From the NCBI GenBank assembly GCA_023436825.1, contig JAEZHS010000126.1, positions 1 through 7,445 on the forward strand: a stretch of 7,445 bases of DNA. The letters run 5' to 3'. Positions 5,877-7,445 of this stretch are shown here, piece by piece. The notes under the pieces were generated by a model. It saw only the letters and a program-made list of their open reading frames with translations. It had not been told where the DNA came from and searched no databases. How positions within the stretch are numbered: the first letter of the stretch is position 1; each line of letters begins with the position of its first letter. The stretch is from Pseudomonadota bacterium (GTDB lineage Bacteria > Pseudomonadota > Alphaproteobacteria > Reyranellales > Reyranellaceae). A program made the translations under genes and the position numbers.

Positions 5877-6559
5877 GAGTCGTAGAGCCGGCGGATGCTG
5901 TGGGGCGACACACCGGCGAAGTAGAGCGCGAGGCAACCGAGGTTGCGCATCGGGCGGGCAAGCCAGCCGTCGCGTTCGTAGCGTTCCGCCGATGTCGTAG
6001 CCTCTGCATCGAGCGCAACGAGTTGGTGTCGGCCGATGCGACGCGCCAGGTCGACATCCTCCATCAGCGGAAGGGCGCGGAAGCCACCGACATGACAGTA
6101 GAAGGCGCGTTCGATCAGCAGTCCCTGGTCGCCATAGGGCAGGCCGAAGGCGCGACACCGCCAGGTCACCAGCCTCTCGATGCGCCGCGCGCGTGGATCG
6201 GCCGAATCGAAGCGCAGCCGGAAGTAGCCGGCCCTCGGCTCGCCCGGTGGCGCGGCCATGAGACGGCGCGCGGCGATGGCCCAGTCGGCGGACAACGTCG
6301 TGTCGGCATGGAGGAACAGGAGCCACGGTGCGCCGCCTGCCATCGCGCCGGCGGCGAGCTGCCGGCCGCGGCCGGGCTCGGTCCTCAGCACGGTGGCGCC
6401 GGCCTGTTGCGCGATCGTCGCTGTCCCGTCGCGCGAGCCGCCGTCGCAGACCGTGATCGCGAGCCTGAAGTCGTGGCCGCCGGCCAGGGAGTCGAGCGTG
6501 CGGGTGAGGGAGTGGGCGGCGTTCAACGCCGGAATGACGACGTCGATGTCCGTCTTCAC
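5873..6559 (-). CDS. TIGR04283 family-2 glycosyltransferase (rSAM-associated transferase 2)
   Basis: Predicted 228-residue glycosyltransferase of the GT-A family 2 fold, matching the 'rSAM/selenodomain-associated transferase 2' (arsenosugar-biosynthesis glycosyltransferase) group. Visible in order: VVIPALNAAHSLTRTLDSL (7-25), TVCDGGSRDGT (36-46, nucleotide-sugar binding Asp39), GRGRQLAAGA (63-72), LFLHADTTL (81-89, metal-binding Asp86), FGLPYGDQGLLI (138-149) and LMEDVDLARRI (165-175, putative catalytic-base region). These last two blocks are typical of the group. The GTG start at 6559 is preferred over one at 6601 because it overlaps the TGA of the radical SAM gene in a GTGA quadruplet and begins right at the family core (MKTDIDVVIPALN). 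No membrane anchor is obvious; the segment LGCLALYFAGVS (207-218) is mildly hydrophobic. It is the middle gene of a coupled three-gene operon. Sugar donor and acceptor are unknown. Confidence 0.87.
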   Translation of the reverse strand: MKTDIDVVIPALNAAHSLTRTLDSLAGGHDFRLAITVCDGGSRDGTATIAQQAGATVLRTEPGRGRQLAAGAMAGGAPWLLFLHADTTLSADWAIAARRLMAAPPGEPRAGYFRLRFDSADPRARRIERLVTWRCRAFGLPYGDQGLLIERAFYCHVGGFRALPLMEDVDLARRIGRHQLVALDAEATTSAERYERDGWLARPMRNLGCLALYFAGVSPHSIRRLYDS

Positions 6560-7419
6560 GCGCTGCAGGCCGCGCCACCCAGCACGCAGAACTTGGCGCA
6601 ATGCGGATGGTTGAGGCGCACGGCGCCCATGCTTTCCGCCAAGCTGTTGCCGAGCTCGAACTGCGGATCGTAGGGCAGCAGGGTGCAGGCGACGACGGCG
6701 GGCCGGGCCGCGCCCTTGCGTTTAACCACCATGCGCGCCGAGGCGCACATCACGCTGTCGGGCGACTTCTTCAGGATGCCCCAGCAGGCCGTGGTGATCT
6801 CGGGAACGTCGACCCGGGCGTCCATCTCGGGAAACAGCACCAGCGACACGGGACTCGCCGCGTCGATCGCAATGCCGAGTTCGGCGAACAGCCGGGCATA
6901 GCCCGCGCGCATCTGCTCGTCGGTCTCGTCCGAAAAGTGCCGCCCCGCGACATGGACGTCGAAGCCCGATTGCGCCAGCCATACAAGGCCGTCGATGGTC
7001 GGCATCCAGCTGCGCGCCCCGCGCTCCTTCTCGTGCAGCGTCTTCTCGTAATGGTCGACCGAGACGCGGATGGTGAGGTTGCGGCCGTAACGCGCCAGCA
7101 GTCCGAGCAGCGCGGGCTTCATCCTGTGCATCGGCTTCATGGCGTTGGTCAGCACCATCGCCTTCAATCCGCGCGACAGCACATCCTCGAGCATCGCCGG
7201 CAACTCGCGGTTCATGAACGGCTCGCCGCCGGTGAACCCAATCAGCTTCGTGCCGTGGCCGTCGCGCTCGATCTCGTCGAGATAGGCCCGGACCTCGACC
7301 GCCGACAGATAGGCCAGGCGGTCGTTGCGCGGCGAGGATTCGATGTAGCAGTTCTGGCAGGTGAGATTGCAGAGCGTGCCGGTGTTGAACCACAGGGTCT
7401 CGAGCGACCGCAGCGCCAC
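6556..7419 (-). CDS. Radical SAM protein with SPASM-like Cys-rich C-terminus (start possibly outside window)
   Basis: Predicted radical S-adenosylmethionine enzyme, 287 residues from GTG-7419. The 4Fe-4S cluster motif is Cys17-x3-Cys21-x2-Cys24 (TLCNLTCQNCYIESSP), followed by the SAM-contacting FTGGEPF (62-68), LTNAMKP (90-96) and IRVSVDH (117-123). The C-terminal third is rich in cysteine: Cys212 (TTACWGI), Cys225 (VMCASARMVVKRKG), Cys245 (VACTLL) and HPHCAKFCVLGGAACS (Cys274, Cys278, Cys285). This pattern suggests an auxiliary iron-sulfur cluster of the SPASM/twitch kind. It heads a tight operon with two glycosyltransferase-type genes, joined by GTGA overlaps. The reading frame has no stop up to the window edge (7445), so the true start may lie upstream; GTG-7419 has only a weak purine-rich GAAGAG (7429-7434) before it. 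It differs from the classical ArsS arsenosugar enzyme in its N-terminal signature and C-terminal Cys pattern, so its reaction is not assigned. Confidence 0.85.
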   Translation of the reverse strand: MALRSLETLWFNTGTLCNLTCQNCYIESSPRNDRLAYLSAVEVRAYLDEIERDGHGTKLIGFTGGEPFMNRELPAMLEDVLSRGLKAMVLTNAMKPMHRMKPALLGLLARYGRNLTIRVSVDHYEKTLHEKERGARSWMPTIDGLVWLAQSGFDVHVAGRHFSDETDEQMRAGYARLFAELGIAIDAASPVSLVLFPEMDARVDVPEITTACWGILKKSPDSVMCASARMVVKRKGAARPAVVACTLLPYDPQFELGNSLAESMGAVRLNHPHCAKFCVLGGAACSA

Positions 7420-7445
7420 ATGGGCGCGCTCTTCGCCCTTGGCGG

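Noticed and set aside
5877..6578. N-terminal extension of the CofC-like transferase frame giving a 435-residue fusion
   Set aside because: The extra 234 residues are an alternative reading of the family-2 glycosyltransferase gene and show no domain; the GTGA overlap and the family core both mark GTG-5876 as the start.
6560..6601. Upstream start for the family-2 glycosyltransferase (MRQVLRAGWRG...)
   Set aside because: It would overlap the Cys-rich end of the radical SAM gene by about 46 bases, and the added residues lie outside the family core; GTG-6559 forms a GTGA junction identical in kind to the next one.
5900..6673. 257-codon plus-strand open frame across the glycosyltransferase gene
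   Set aside because: Antisense shadow; crosses the boundary of two well-supported minus-strand genes and has no motif.
1..7445. CRISPR array, tRNA/rRNA genes, transposase or attachment sites
   Set aside because: No regularly spaced repeats beyond the two-copy 14-mer, no cloverleaf with CCA-type end, and no transposase or integrase motifs in any frame.

Overview
This GC-rich window has dense coding on both strands, strong G/C bias at third codon positions and frequent GTG starts. A Bug-type solute receptor, a short-form aspartate-semialdehyde dehydrogenase and a TPR/glycosyltransferase hybrid protein all fit an alphaproteobacterium (Rhizobiales or Rhodospirillales type). That placement is inferred from protein style and is not proven. 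No RNA gene, CRISPR array, insertion sequence or integrase is visible.

Layout. On the plus strand: (1) a cytoplasmic-looking sulfatase with an intact CxPxR formylglycine motif (81-1475); (2) a 94-bp gap holding a nested inverted repeat; (3) a secreted Bug/TctC-type substrate-binding protein (1570-2544); (4) a 190-bp gap with a long imperfect inverted repeat and a separate 15-bp palindrome; (5) asd (2735-3748), the housekeeping branch-point enzyme for Lys, Met, Thr and diaminopimelate; (6) a 114-bp AT-richer gap with a plausible promoter; (7) a TPR protein with a C-terminal glycosyltransferase-like domain (3863-5287). It ends in a 17-bp tail-to-tail overlap with the minus-strand operon.

On the minus strand, read from the right edge leftward, is a tight three-gene operon: a radical SAM protein with a SPASM-like cysteine-rich tail (6556-7419, possibly starting beyond the window), a family-2 glycosyltransferase of the TIGR04283 type (5873-6559), and a CofC-like DUF2064/TIGR04282 transferase (5271-5876). 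Both junctions are 4-bp GTGA stop/start overlaps, so the three proteins are probably made together. These two transferase families are known as partners of radical SAM proteins ('rSAM/selenodomain-associated transferase 1 and 2', more recently 'arsenosugar biosynthesis glycosyltransferases'). The radical SAM protein here does not look like the classical ArsS/selenodomain partner, which makes this operon the most interesting part of the window: it may make a modified, glycosylated small molecule whose identity the sequence does not reveal.

The sulfatase and the Bug protein may form a small scavenging unit for a sulfated or carboxylated organic compound, but no permease is present in the window. 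asd appears to be a stand-alone housekeeping gene.
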